7,441 nucleotides of DNA from Desulfobacteraceae bacterium (GTDB lineage: Bacteria > Desulfobacterota > Desulfobacteria > Desulfobacterales > JAABPS01): contig JAABPS010000135.1 in the NCBI GenBank assembly GCA_011391835.1, positions 1 to 7,441 of the forward strand, given 5' to 3'. The notes under the pieces are model-generated. The model saw only the letters and a list, made by a program, of their open reading frames with translations. It did no database searches and was not told the origin of the DNA. Each line of letters begins with the position of its first letter. Position 1 is the stretch's first letter. The translations under genes were made by a program, and so were the position numbers. This document shows, piece by piece, positions 1 to 6,539 of this stretch.

Positions 1-426
1 TATGAATGGTTCGCGCGGTTCCATATGGCCGGTTTAAAGGCAAAGCGTTTGCCTGTATTCCTCGCCGCAAACCGGGATCATCCGGAAACGAAGACCAACG
101 CCAGCGGCATGAGACGCTACACGAATATGCTTCGCATTCATTCGATGCGCCCAGGCAAACCCTTGGTTTTCAGAAAATCTTTCTGGGTATATACATTTGA
201 AGCAGTAATGAAAGCCATTCAAGCAGCCGCGAATTCCAGACCGCCTGAAACCCGGACAACCCGGTTTCTAAGAAAATTATCAAGTGCCGGCGGAAAGCTG
301 TTTCTCAGGTTTGTCAATCCCATATCACAGGAAGACATTATTCGACGCTTCCTACGAGATATTGAACCACACGGTAGAAATATTCAGGATCAATGGAGAG
401 CAGTTGATAGATCAATTTCTTTATAG
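1..426 (+). CDS. C-terminal part of a probable family 2 glycosyltransferase (5'-truncated by window edge)
   Basis: The frame is open from base 1 and stops with TAG at 424-426, so this is the last 141 residues of a longer protein; the internal ATG at 25 is not a credible start. The first residues read YEWFARFHMAGLKAKRLP, followed by an R-D-H...TKT stretch. This resembles the end of the GT-A catalytic domain of GT2 enzymes, where a (D)YE/W-x-R segment, a GLK/R-x-x-LP segment and an R-x-H...KT segment follow each other. GT2 enzymes transfer a sugar from a nucleotide-sugar onto a growing glycan, usually at the inner face of the membrane. The remaining ~90 residues are basic and show no motif I recognise. 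The 33-base gap to the next gene suggests one transcription unit. The family call rests on a short segment, so it is moderate; the catalytic DxD motif would lie outside the window. Confidence 0.6.
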   Translation, partial: YEWFARFHMAGLKAKRLPVFLAANRDHPETKTNASGMRRYTNMLRIHSMRPGKPLVFRKSFWVYTFEAVMKAIQAAANSRPPETRTTRFLRKLSSAGGKLFLRFVNPISQEDIIRRFLRDIEPHGRNIQDQWRAVDRSISL

Positions 427-459
427 ACTTTTTTTAAGATGCTTACGGAAAGTACTTTG

Positions 460-1248
460 ATGAATCTTCAAAAAGTGAAAACATACACTAAATTCTATCA
501 GGAACATGGTTTCTTCGGTACTGCAAAAGCCGTATTTTATAAAATCACAAAGAAAGATAAAACAGTTTTGCATAATAATGTTAATGAAATATGGACAGAA
601 TACATGAGCTGGCTTTCGTATGCCAATGCCGGAATGCTGGAAAGGGGCAATGTATTTTGTTTTGACTATGCCATTAGAAACTTGTCGAGCCATTCGCCTA
701 TAGTAGAGATCGGATCATTCTGCGGTTTATCCACCAATATGATGACCTATCTCAAGGATAAGTATCAGAAAACAAATTCGCTGATTACATGCGATAAGTG
801 GATATTTGAAGGATCGGAAAAGAATGTCATGCTTGGCGATTCCAGACATGTCACGCATGCGGAGTATAGAGATTTTTCAAAAACTTCATTTATTCGCAAC
901 GCGAAACTGTTCAGCAAAAATGATTTGCCATACACTATCGAGGCGTTTTCAGATGAATTTTTTGAATCCTGGCAACACTCTGAGAAACGAACAGACGTTT
1001 TTGGCCGTACTGTCCAACTGGGCGGACCCATCAGTTTTTGTTACATTGACGGCAACCACTCTTATGAATTCGCAAAAAGAGATTTTGAAAACTGCGACAA
1101 GTATCTGGAAAACGGCGGATTCCTTCTGTTCGACGATTCCGCGGATGGATCAGGATGGGAGGTTTGCCGCGTGGTTCAAGAAGTAGCGGCAACAGGACGC
1201 TATGTACTCATAGCGAAAAACCCCAATTACTTCTTTCAAAAAAAGTAA
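460..1248 (+). CDS. Class I SAM-dependent methyltransferase-like protein (Methyltransf_24 type)
   Basis: This 262-residue soluble protein has a Rossmann-type SAM-binding core. Motif I is IVEIGSFCGLST (residues 81-92), a strand ending in an acidic residue follows (LITCDKW, 108-114), and a late strand reads FCYIDGNHSYE (193-203). A further strand, FLLFDDS (221-227), follows an NGG turn. The IDG-x-H-x-Y plus GG-x-x-x-x-DD layout is typical of the Methyltransf_24 group, many of which methylate sugars in polysaccharide or antibiotic pathways. The substrate cannot be read from the sequence. I chose ATG 460 because GGAAAG (447-452) sits 7 bases ahead. An in-frame ATG at 439 would add seven residues but has no good ribosome binding site. 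It lies between the GT2 fragment and another methyltransferase, which suggests a role in glycan decoration (inference). Confidence 0.8.
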   Translation: MNLQKVKTYTKFYQEHGFFGTAKAVFYKITKKDKTVLHNNVNEIWTEYMSWLSYANAGMLERGNVFCFDYAIRNLSSHSPIVEIGSFCGLSTNMMTYLKDKYQKTNSLITCDKWIFEGSEKNVMLGDSRHVTHAEYRDFSKTSFIRNAKLFSKNDLPYTIEAFSDEFFESWQHSEKRTDVFGRTVQLGGPISFCYIDGNHSYEFAKRDFENCDKYLENGGFLLFDDSADGSGWEVCRVVQEVAATGRYVLIAKNPNYFFQKK

Positions 1249-1250
1249 AT

Positions 1251-2255
1251 ATGATACTAAAGTCTATTATTAAAAGCGGTATTCAGAAGATTCGTAAAAT
1301 CGGATTCATCAATCAATTCGTAACAAGACTGTTTATTCTTTGGTACGGCGCCGCTCCGGTGTTGGATCGTGAGGCCGGTATCCAGAATATTGAAACGCTG
1401 TTTTCACAGCATTACAAAATGCCTTTTAAGCCAACCCACTTTTACAGCCCATTACCGGATATAGATCTTGTTAAAACGAACATTAAACGCTGGTACCACG
1501 AGGGGAGTTCAGAGGGTATTGACTGGAATATTGCAGAACAGCTTTATTTGCTAAAAGCGCTGGAACAATTTAATACCGAAAACAGATATCTGCCTGATTT
1601 TGATACCATCAATGCACAGGGGTTTGGACATGGCTATGGAGAGGTTGAGGCTCATATATTGTACCGGATGATTCGTCATTTTAAACCTAAAAAAATCATC
1701 GAAGTTGGGTCCGGTGTCTCAAGTTTTTTCATGCTAAAAGCTATTCAGGAAAATAATAAAACAAATAGCACTAAAACTAATTTAATTTGCATTGAACCCT
1801 ATTCAACAACCAAACTGATCGAGTTGGCCGAAAAAAGAAATCTGGTACTTCACCAATCTCAAGTACAAGACATTGATATATCTCTCTTTAAACAACTCTC
1901 TGAGAATGACATCCTGTTTATCGATTCCAGCCATATATCTAAAAAAGATAGTGATGTTGACTACTTGTATCTTGAAGTGCTGCCGAACCTTTCAAAAGAC
2001 GTTATCATCCAAATCCATGATATGCCATTTCCTTTTCCGGCTATTCCCAAAGAACACTATTTGTTTGATACTTATCTGTTCTGGAATGAATCTGCTTTAG
2101 TCAAAGCATTTCTGCTGTTTAATAAAGCAGTTAAGGTCATCATGTGCCAGAGTTTTCTTCACTACAACCACCCTGAAGAGCTCAAAAAAGTGATCGAGAT
2201 TTATGATCCGCGCGTTCATTTTCCATCTTCCCTGTGGTTGAAAAAGATGGTTTAG
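1251..2255 (+). CDS. Class I SAM-dependent methyltransferase-fold protein, distinct from its upstream neighbour
   Basis: This is a 334-residue protein. An N-terminal segment of about 130 residues contains HFYSPLPD (63-70) and a W-rich stretch; this type of lead-in occurs in other Methyltransf_24-like proteins from glycan clusters. The core begins with motif I KIIEVGSGVSS (148-158). It continues with a strand ending in acid, LICIEPYS (178-185), ILFIDSSH (221-228) and VIIQIHDMPFPFP (251-263). The H-D after the last strand resembles the metal- or substrate-site histidine/aspartate of related enzymes, but that is inference. ATG 1251 starts 2 bases after the previous stop, which indicates translational coupling. 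The frame could extend back to ATG 1155, but that would overlap the previous gene by 94 bases and add residues with no family resemblance. There is no clear Shine-Dalgarno, consistent with coupling. Methyl transfer to a sugar is the likely role; the substrate is unknown. Confidence 0.78.
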   Translation: MILKSIIKSGIQKIRKIGFINQFVTRLFILWYGAAPVLDREAGIQNIETLFSQHYKMPFKPTHFYSPLPDIDLVKTNIKRWYHEGSSEGIDWNIAEQLYLLKALEQFNTENRYLPDFDTINAQGFGHGYGEVEAHILYRMIRHFKPKKIIEVGSGVSSFFMLKAIQENNKTNSTKTNLICIEPYSTTKLIELAEKRNLVLHQSQVQDIDISLFKQLSENDILFIDSSHISKKDSDVDYLYLEVLPNLSKDVIIQIHDMPFPFPAIPKEHYLFDTYLFWNESALVKAFLLFNKAVKVIMCQSFLHYNHPEELKKVIEIYDPRVHFPSSLWLKKMV

Positions 2256-2261
2256 GTTTTT
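2223..2261 (+). terminator. Possible rho-independent terminator overlapping the end of the second methyltransferase
   Basis: CCATCTT (2223-2229) and AAGATGG (2244-2250) are perfect 7-base inverted arms with a 14-base loop. They are followed by a T-rich run interrupted by AGG. The stem overlaps the last codons. It is A/T-rich with a long loop, so it would be a weak terminator. The separate promoter just downstream makes a transcription boundary here reasonable. Confidence 0.3.
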
Positions 2262-2321
2262 GTCTGGCTTATTGTGGATTTGTGAAAAATGGTTCTGTAA
2301 TGCAAGAATATGGTAATACGG

Positions 2322-2348
2322 GACAACTTTTGTCAGCAAATCTTGCTG
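2322..2348. promoter_or_regulatory. Two adjacent dyads, candidate enhancer-binding-protein sites
   Basis: GACAA-CTT-TTGTC (2322-2334) is directly joined to CAGCAA-ATC-TTGCTG (2334-2348), sharing one C. Both are perfect inverted repeats with a 3-base centre and a common CAA-N3-TTG core, and their centres lie 13 bases apart. They sit about 85-105 bases upstream of the sigma-54 promoter, the usual place for activator binding sites of that promoter class. No T-tract follows, so a terminator is unlikely. Assignment to an activator is inference. Confidence 0.4.
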
Positions 2349-2428
2349 TGGTCATAACCCGTTAAAACCAAACCGTCTGAAATCATTATACAATAATTCA
2401 TCATACCACTTACAGACACTTAACATAT

Positions 2429-2445
2429 TTGGCATTATTTTTGCT
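2429..2445 (+). promoter_or_regulatory. Sigma-54 (RpoN) -24/-12 promoter
   Basis: TTGGCATTATTTTTGCT matches the sigma-54 consensus TGGCAC-N5-TTGCW with one mismatch (T for the last C of the -24 box). The diagnostic GG (2431-2432) and GC (2443-2444) are separated by exactly 10 bases. Initiation is expected about 12 bases after the GC, near 2456, giving a leader of about 120 bases before ATG 2576. It faces the Pmp-like gene and lies in a non-coding gap, which supports function. Sigma-54 promoters need an ATP-dependent activator, so this gene is probably switched by a dedicated regulator not in the window. Confidence 0.8.
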
Positions 2446-2497
2446 TATGTATAATTTCCTGATTTTTTTGAATCCATGGTTTTAAAATCTGAGAAGT

Positions 2498-2552
2498 CCA
2501 TGAAATATTTCTCGTCCATCTTAAGCACCTGATGAATATAAGAGATTCATGG
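2498..2552 (+). other. Inverted repeat in the leader of the Pmp-like mRNA
   Basis: CCATGAA (2498-2504) is the reverse complement of TTCATGG (2546-2552). Inside them, CTC (2511-2513) can pair with GAG (2542-2544). The structure lies downstream of the predicted start point and ends 12 bases before the AAGG ribosome binding site. It could affect translation or stability, but the loop is long and the stem is A/T-rich. Confidence 0.3.
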
Positions 2553-2575
2553 GCATTGTTTAACAAGGCAGGGTT

Positions 2576-4426
2576 ATGGAAATTATACGAGCAAAAGTTC
2601 AGCGGGTTTTTCATCTGAGACACCTGTGTGTCTCAATAATAAAACAAATTATATTTATACTGGTTTTATTTACAAGTTTTGCCTTTATAGACCAGGCATA
2701 TTGTATTGTCTATATAGACAAAGACAGACCCGGTGGAGATGGTTCTTCCTGGGAAAATGCATATAACACAATACAGGCAGCTATTTCGGGTAAAGACACA
2801 AACGAAGAATTCTGGGTCGCAGAAGGTACTTATGCGCCCTCCTCAACACTTACACCAAAATCAGGCTCCCAATTTTACGGAGGGTTCGCTGGGAATGAAA
2901 CGGATAGAAACCAGCGAAATGTTACGGATCATCCAACTATTATCAGCGGAAGTTCAACCCGACGTATTTTTTTAATAGAACAGACTGGCATAAGAATTGA
3001 CGGGTTTACTATGATAAACGGAAAAGCCGTGACTTCAGGAAATGACTGGACAGGTTTGGGAGGAGCTATTTTAATAGATAGGGTTCCATCTGAAATTGCA
3101 AATTGCACTTTTACAAATAATTCAGCAACCATCATGGGTGGTGCTATATGTGTAAATCAGGAAAGTCAAACTACAACGATTGATAATTGTATTTTTCAGA
3201 GCAACTCAAGCGTTACGTTTGGCGGCGCAATCGCAGGGCATGAAAGTGATCTGACTATCACTAATTCTTCGTTTACTTCCAACTCTGTTTCAGGCGGATC
3301 GAATCCATATGGAGGAGCAATTTATATTAGCCTGAATACAAATCCTGTTGTTACGAATTGTACATTTACAGGAAATACTTCCTCACACTCAGGTGGGGCG
3401 GTCATGCTGAATAATCCGACCAGCGCAAGTGTAACAGGATGTGAATTTTATAACAACAGCGCGGAGGCTGGCGGAGCTTTGTCCGGTCAATGGGATGCAT
3501 CATCCAGCAAACCATCCGTTACCATTGAAGAATGCTTATTCCAAGGTAATGTAAGTTCATTAGAAGGCGGTGCTATTTACTCCTTTTATTGTCACATGGA
3601 TATTCAAAACAGCCGATTTCAAGGCAATACAGCAGTAAATGGTGGGGCAATTCTCTTAGATTACAAACTCTCAGGCCCCAGCACTATCAATCGATGTTTA
3701 TTTACTGGTAACAGTGCTTCCATCATTTCCGGCGCTATTCGATCCTACGCGAGAAGTATAGAAGTCGAAAACTCTGTTTTTATATATAATTCCGCACCTA
3801 ATGGAGGAGCTGTTGGTTTACATGCGGGTCTTAACGAACATTACGATTCCGGTTATAGTGCAACTTTTAAAAACTGCACATTTTCTGAAAATAGTGCTAA
3901 CGGAACTGGTGGTAATGGTTGGGGGGGTGCTATTTTGGGAACCCTTGTACCTACAACCCTTTTATATAATTGTATTTTCTGGGAAAACCATGCAAATGCC
4001 CAAGTATGGAATAACCCTCCACCCGAATATCAGGAAACCAGCGATGTATTTTTTACAGATGCAACTACTGATCTAACTATAAGATACACGAACATGGAAA
4101 CACTTACCAACCAGCACGGAACTGTAAATATCGTCGATGATACAGGTAGCTTTTCTTTAGATCCGTTATTTATTGATCCGGATGGCGAAGATAATACTCA
4201 AGGCACCCTGGATGACAATTTTCAGCTTATGGGCAATTCACCCTGTCTGGACAGGGCAGATGGTGATGCCGCGCCGGATCAGGACATTGTCCTTACCTCT
4301 CGTGTGGACCTGATAAAAATTTCAAACCTGGGTACAGGCACGCCCAACTATGCAGACATCGGCGCATATGAAGCATTGATGTCAGCAGTTCCCATGGCGC
4401 CCATATATATGCTTTTACTTCAATAA
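2576..4426 (+). CDS. Exported Pmp-type beta-helix repeat protein with choice-of-anchor Q region
   Basis: This 616-residue protein is predicted to be exported. A basic N-region of 23 residues precedes a hydrophobic core (about 24-38), with cleavage likely near A41. A YIDKDRPGGDGSSWENAY lead-in (46-63) and an FYGGFAGNETDRNQRN segment (100-115) are typical of parallel beta-helix surface proteins. Residues 174-471 carry eleven FxxN motifs (F179 to F468), most paired with GGA[IVL], as in chlamydial polymorphic outer membrane proteins. Residues ~525-599 (DPLFIDPDG, LDDNF, SPCLDR, final YADIGAYE) match the choice-of-anchor Q arrangement. That region normally precedes a variable C-terminal sorting signal. 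Here only SAVPMAPIYMLLLQ follows, with no closing basic cluster. No autotransporter beta-barrel is present. ATG 2576 is the only usable start and has AAGG 7 bases ahead. Transcription is probably from the sigma-54 promoter at 2429-2445. Adhesion or matrix function is likely but unproven. Confidence 0.85.
   Translation: MEIIRAKVQRVFHLRHLCVSIIKQIIFILVLFTSFAFIDQAYCIVYIDKDRPGGDGSSWENAYNTIQAAISGKDTNEEFWVAEGTYAPSSTLTPKSGSQFYGGFAGNETDRNQRNVTDHPTIISGSSTRRIFLIEQTGIRIDGFTMINGKAVTSGNDWTGLGGAILIDRVPSEIANCTFTNNSATIMGGAICVNQESQTTTIDNCIFQSNSSVTFGGAIAGHESDLTITNSSFTSNSVSGGSNPYGGAIYISLNTNPVVTNCTFTGNTSSHSGGAVMLNNPTSASVTGCEFYNNSAEAGGALSGQWDASSSKPSVTIEECLFQGNVSSLEGGAIYSFYCHMDIQNSRFQGNTAVNGGAILLDYKLSGPSTINRCLFTGNSASIISGAIRSYARSIEVENSVFIYNSAPNGGAVGLHAGLNEHYDSGYSATFKNCTFSENSANGTGGNGWGGAILGTLVPTTLLYNCIFWENHANAQVWNNPPPEYQETSDVFFTDATTDLTIRYTNMETLTNQHGTVNIVDDTGSFSLDPLFIDPDGEDNTQGTLDDNFQLMGNSPCLDRADGDAAPDQDIVLTSRVDLIKISNLGTGTPNYADIGAYEALMSAVPMAPIYMLLLQ
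2616..2635 (+). other. Perfect 8-bp stem, 4-base loop hairpin inside the start of the Pmp-like gene
   Basis: TGAGACAC (2616-2623), loop CTGT and GTGTCTCA (2628-2635) form a perfect short hairpin over codons 14-20, just before the hydrophobic core of the signal peptide. With the leader inverted repeat at 2498-2552 it brackets the ribosome binding site and start codon. A role in translation control, or as a protein-binding dyad, is inference. Confidence 0.5.
3095..3988 (+). repeat. Eleven-unit Pmp-like (FxxN ... GGA[IVL]) protein repeat region
   Basis: FxxN begins at residues 179, 207, 233, 264, 291, 322, 348, 376, 402, 436 and 468. GGA[IVL] (once SGAI, at 385) follows ten of these, and one further copy lies at 162. 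Unit length varies from about 26 to 34 residues. Eight units carry a cysteine two residues before the phenylalanine (177, 205, 262, 289, 320, 374, 434, 466). The DNA of the units is well diverged, so this is an old repeat rather than a recent tandem expansion. Confidence 0.85.
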
Positions 4427-4481
4427 ACACAGTGCCGGTTGATTACAATTTCTTGTCCTTAGAAATAACTTTTCCTAGCCT

Positions 4482-4519
4482 CTGAATCTGATTCAAAATT
4501 CAGGAATTTCTTTTTTTCT
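4482..4519 (+). terminator. Possible terminator and T-rich tract after the Pmp-like gene
   Basis: CTGAAT (4482-4487) and ATTCAG (4498-4503) form a 6-base stem with a 10-base loop. A shorter alternative TGAAT/ATTCA stem nests inside. A pyrimidine-rich run with seven consecutive T follows and continues to about 4537. The stem is A/T-rich and weak, but the T-tract and position 56 bases past the stop favour a transcription end. Confidence 0.4.
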
Positions 4520-4574
4520 TACCCTTTTTCTCTTTTCATGGAATCGATCATCAATTATTATAAAAAAGTTTAAG

Positions 4575-4590
4575 CAATAGTATTCTATTG
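4575..4590. promoter_or_regulatory. CAATAG-TATT-CTATTG dyad upstream of the third methyltransferase
   Basis: This is a perfect 6-base inverted repeat with a 4-base centre, 22 bases before ATG 4613. It lies in a very A/T-rich stretch containing TATTCT and TATTAA, either of which could be a -10 box. No convincing -35 was found. It could be an operator or a small leader hairpin. Confidence 0.3.
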
Positions 4591-4612
4591 TATTAATCCA
4601 AAGAGAACTGCA

Positions 4613-5365
4613 ATGAACATAAAATACATTTCCGAATCACCCTATAAAACAATCGATATCAACGATTGCTACTGGTACCACTATTTTGACTTTCATAAAA
4701 AAGCAGATAATGTCGTGTGGGAGTATAAGCTTGGAAGCATGCTTGAAAAGTTCCTTTTGCCGGAAGATATGAAAGGAAAAACATTTCTTGATATCGGAAC
4801 GGCGAACGGCTTTTTCTCCTTTGAAATGGAAAGACGGGGTGCGGAAGTGGTTTCATTTGATCTGGGTCTGGATGATCAGCCGGACCAAATCCCCTACCCT
4901 TTTTCGCCTGACCGTGTAAAAGCGAATCGTGAATTTATGCTGCAGCTTCATAAAGGATACTGGTACGCACATCAATATTTTCAATCAAACGCTAAGGCCG
5001 TGTATGGCCACATAAAACAACTGCCCGGCGGCCTGGAAAAATTTGATGTAACGCTCATCGGATCGATTCTACAGCATACCAGAGATCCTCTGGGAGCTAT
5101 CATCGAAGCAGACCGGCATACAAACCACACACTGATTATTTCTGAAGCCTATTATCCTTCAAAGGAGCCAGTGATGTGTTTCCATGCTAACCCTAAAGAT
5201 GAAAATCCTCAATATTGGACATGGTGGAGAATTTCCCCTTCGTTCCTCGAACTTGCTCTGGAAACCCTTGGTTACAAAGATATTAAATTATGCGGGCCAT
5301 TTGATCTAATCAACCGGAGGCATGGATACAAAGTCCCAACCATTACCATCAAAGGAACAAAATAA
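4613..5365 (+). CDS. Class I SAM-dependent methyltransferase (CmoB/DUF1698-like)
   Basis: The 250-residue protein begins with a WYHYFDF segment (21-27), like the W-Y-H-x-x-D lead-in of CmoB/DUF1698-type methyltransferases. Motif I follows as KTFLDIGTANGFFSFEMERRGA (56-77), and the next strand ends in acid: VVSFDL (79-84). The post-motif segment is VTLIGSILQHTRDPLGAI (146-163), where the H and the RDP turn are characteristic. YWTWWRISPSFLELALETLGY (201-221) is the usual C-terminal helix region of such enzymes. It is shorter than CmoB itself and lies among glycan genes, so a sugar or small-molecule substrate is more likely than tRNA (inference). A weak AAGAGA lies 6 bases before ATG 4613. It probably opens a transcription unit with the next two genes, because a possible terminator precedes it and only 31 bases follow it. 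Confidence 0.82.
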   Translation: MNIKYISESPYKTIDINDCYWYHYFDFHKKADNVVWEYKLGSMLEKFLLPEDMKGKTFLDIGTANGFFSFEMERRGAEVVSFDLGLDDQPDQIPYPFSPDRVKANREFMLQLHKGYWYAHQYFQSNAKAVYGHIKQLPGGLEKFDVTLIGSILQHTRDPLGAIIEADRHTNHTLIISEAYYPSKEPVMCFHANPKDENPQYWTWWRISPSFLELALETLGYKDIKLCGPFDLINRRHGYKVPTITIKGTK

Positions 5366-5396
5366 CATTCATTACCCATTGGATACCAGCGGCTCC

Positions 5397-6539
5397 ATGA
5401 ACACCATTCTCATTGATCTCACTCAAATCCCGAAACAAAAAACAGGTGTTGGAATCTATGCTGTCAATCTTATCCAACATATAGCGGAATTTGATAACAA
5501 ACATCAGTACTTCATCCTTATACAGAATGATGAAGATTCATTTGAGCATATTCAAAAAGCCAATATAAATTTTATCAAAACCTACAGTAAAGTTTTCCGC
5601 ATCCTGCCTTTTCGGTTCTTCTTCGAGCAGGTGGTTATTCCCTTTATTCTTATTTTTAGAAAGATAGATCTCATTCACTCGATTCATTATTCGTTTCCCT
5701 TGGTGACATTCGGAAGAAAAAGGGTAGTAACCATTCATGATCTAACTTTTTTCAAATTTCCTGAATTGCATACCTTTTTAAAAAGATATTATTTTAAAGC
5801 CTGCATCCATCTTGCGGCCAAGATGACGGATCAAATCATTTGTTCCTCAAAATCCACTGAAATGGATCTTATCTCGTTAACCGGCGCTCAGAAGGATAAA
5901 ATAAAAGTCATCAACCTGGCTAAACCGGATAGGGATTCTTCTTTATTCACTGATAGAAATACAGGCGCAGTTAAAAACAAATTCAAAATTCAAGAAGAAT
6001 ATCTTCTTTTTGTGGGAATGATTGAGCCAAGAAAAAACCTGGACAAGCTGGTTCTGGCGTTTGATAAGCTGCGCAAGGAGAGCGGGGGCTATCAGCTTGT
6101 TATTGCAGGCCCCAGAGGGTGGCTATATGACTCCTTATTTCACCTGATCGATTCGCTGGAATGCAAGAATAATATACTCTTTACGGGTTATATTGACGAT
6201 GATGAAAAAGCAATTTTGATGAAAAATGCGAGGATATTTGTGTATCCCTCTCTGTACGAGGGATTTGGTCTGCCTGTACTTGAAGCCATGTCGCTGGGCA
6301 TTCCTACGGTGACAAGCAACATCTCATCCATGCCGGAAATCGCTGGCGATGCGGCGGTATTAATAAATCCTGAAAGTGTTGATGAGCTGTATGAAGGCAT
6401 AAAAAAACTTCTGGATGATGACCGGTTATATAATGAGCTGAAAACAAAGTCCATGTTGCGCGCCCGTCAGTTCAGCTGGGAGAAAACCGCACGGGAAACC
6501 ATTTCAGTATATGAAGATATGTTAAATAGTGACGATTGA
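5397..6539 (+). CDS. GT4-family (GT-B fold) glycosyltransferase
   Basis: This 380-residue cytoplasmic enzyme likely transfers a sugar from an activated donor onto a surface glycan intermediate. The N-terminal domain has the glycine loop QKTGVGIYAVNL (14-25) and the TIHDLTFFKFPE segment (112-123). The C-terminal donor domain has FVGMIEPRKNL (205-215), then FTGYIDDDE (262-270). The EX7E motif is E288-GFGLPVL-E296 and continues to AMSLGIPTV (297-305). All hallmark residues are present and the length is normal. I start it at ATG 5397 because family members begin at the ILIDLTQIP strand. The frame extends to ATG 5322, where GGAGG lies only 1 base upstream; that start would overlap the previous gene by 44 bases and add 25 residues without family resemblance. 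No strong Shine-Dalgarno precedes 5397. Mannosyl- or rhamnosyltransferase activity is possible, but the specificity cannot be told. Confidence 0.92.
   Translation: MNTILIDLTQIPKQKTGVGIYAVNLIQHIAEFDNKHQYFILIQNDEDSFEHIQKANINFIKTYSKVFRILPFRFFFEQVVIPFILIFRKIDLIHSIHYSFPLVTFGRKRVVTIHDLTFFKFPELHTFLKRYYFKACIHLAAKMTDQIICSSKSTEMDLISLTGAQKDKIKVINLAKPDRDSSLFTDRNTGAVKNKFKIQEEYLLFVGMIEPRKNLDKLVLAFDKLRKESGGYQLVIAGPRGWLYDSLFHLIDSLECKNNILFTGYIDDDEKAILMKNARIFVYPSLYEGFGLPVLEAMSLGIPTVTSNISSMPEIAGDAAVLINPESVDELYEGIKKLLDDDRLYNELKTKSMLRARQFSWEKTARETISVYEDMLNSDD

Larger units (their letters stand above)
2256..2575. other. 320-base regulatory intergenic region ahead of the Pmp-like gene
   Basis: There is no convincing coding frame here on either strand. 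From left to right it holds a T-rich run after the upstream gene, two adjacent dyads at 2322-2348, a sigma-54 promoter at 2429-2445, a CCATGAA/TTCATGG inverted repeat at 2498-2552, and AAGG (2565-2568) placed 7 bases before ATG 2576. The TCCAT motif recurs at three places (around 2473, 2497 and 2515) in the leader, with no clear meaning. No tRNA or known riboswitch pattern was recognised. Confidence 0.7.

Noticed and set aside
439..459. ATG 439 as start of the first methyltransferase
   Set aside because: It has no usable ribosome binding site, whereas ATG 460 has GGAAAG at 7-base spacing; the extra seven residues add nothing recognisable.
1155..1250. Long N-terminal extension of the second methyltransferase
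   Set aside because: It would overlap the previous gene by 94 bases in another frame, and its residues look like an out-of-frame reading of that gene.
2435..2623. Minus-strand open frame across the leader of the Pmp-like gene
   Set aside because: It crosses the sigma-54 promoter and the start of the real gene, has no ribosome binding site and resembles no family.
2693..2710. Lipoprotein signal at C43
   Set aside because: The residues before the cysteine (DQAY) do not fit a lipobox, which needs a small residue just before Cys and Leu or similar at -3.
3095..3988. Many N-x-S/T sequons in the repeat region as N-glycosylation sites
   Set aside because: They arise from the FxxN repeat itself, and the acidic residue two before Asn needed by the known bacterial enzyme is mostly absent.
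2576..4426. Autotransporter or true chlamydial Pmp
   Set aside because: The repeats match the Pmp type, but there is no C-terminal beta-barrel domain; the end is a choice-of-anchor Q region with a short tail.
4385..4426. PEP-CTERM sorting signal
   Set aside because: There is no PEP motif, no full transmembrane stretch and no closing arginine cluster.
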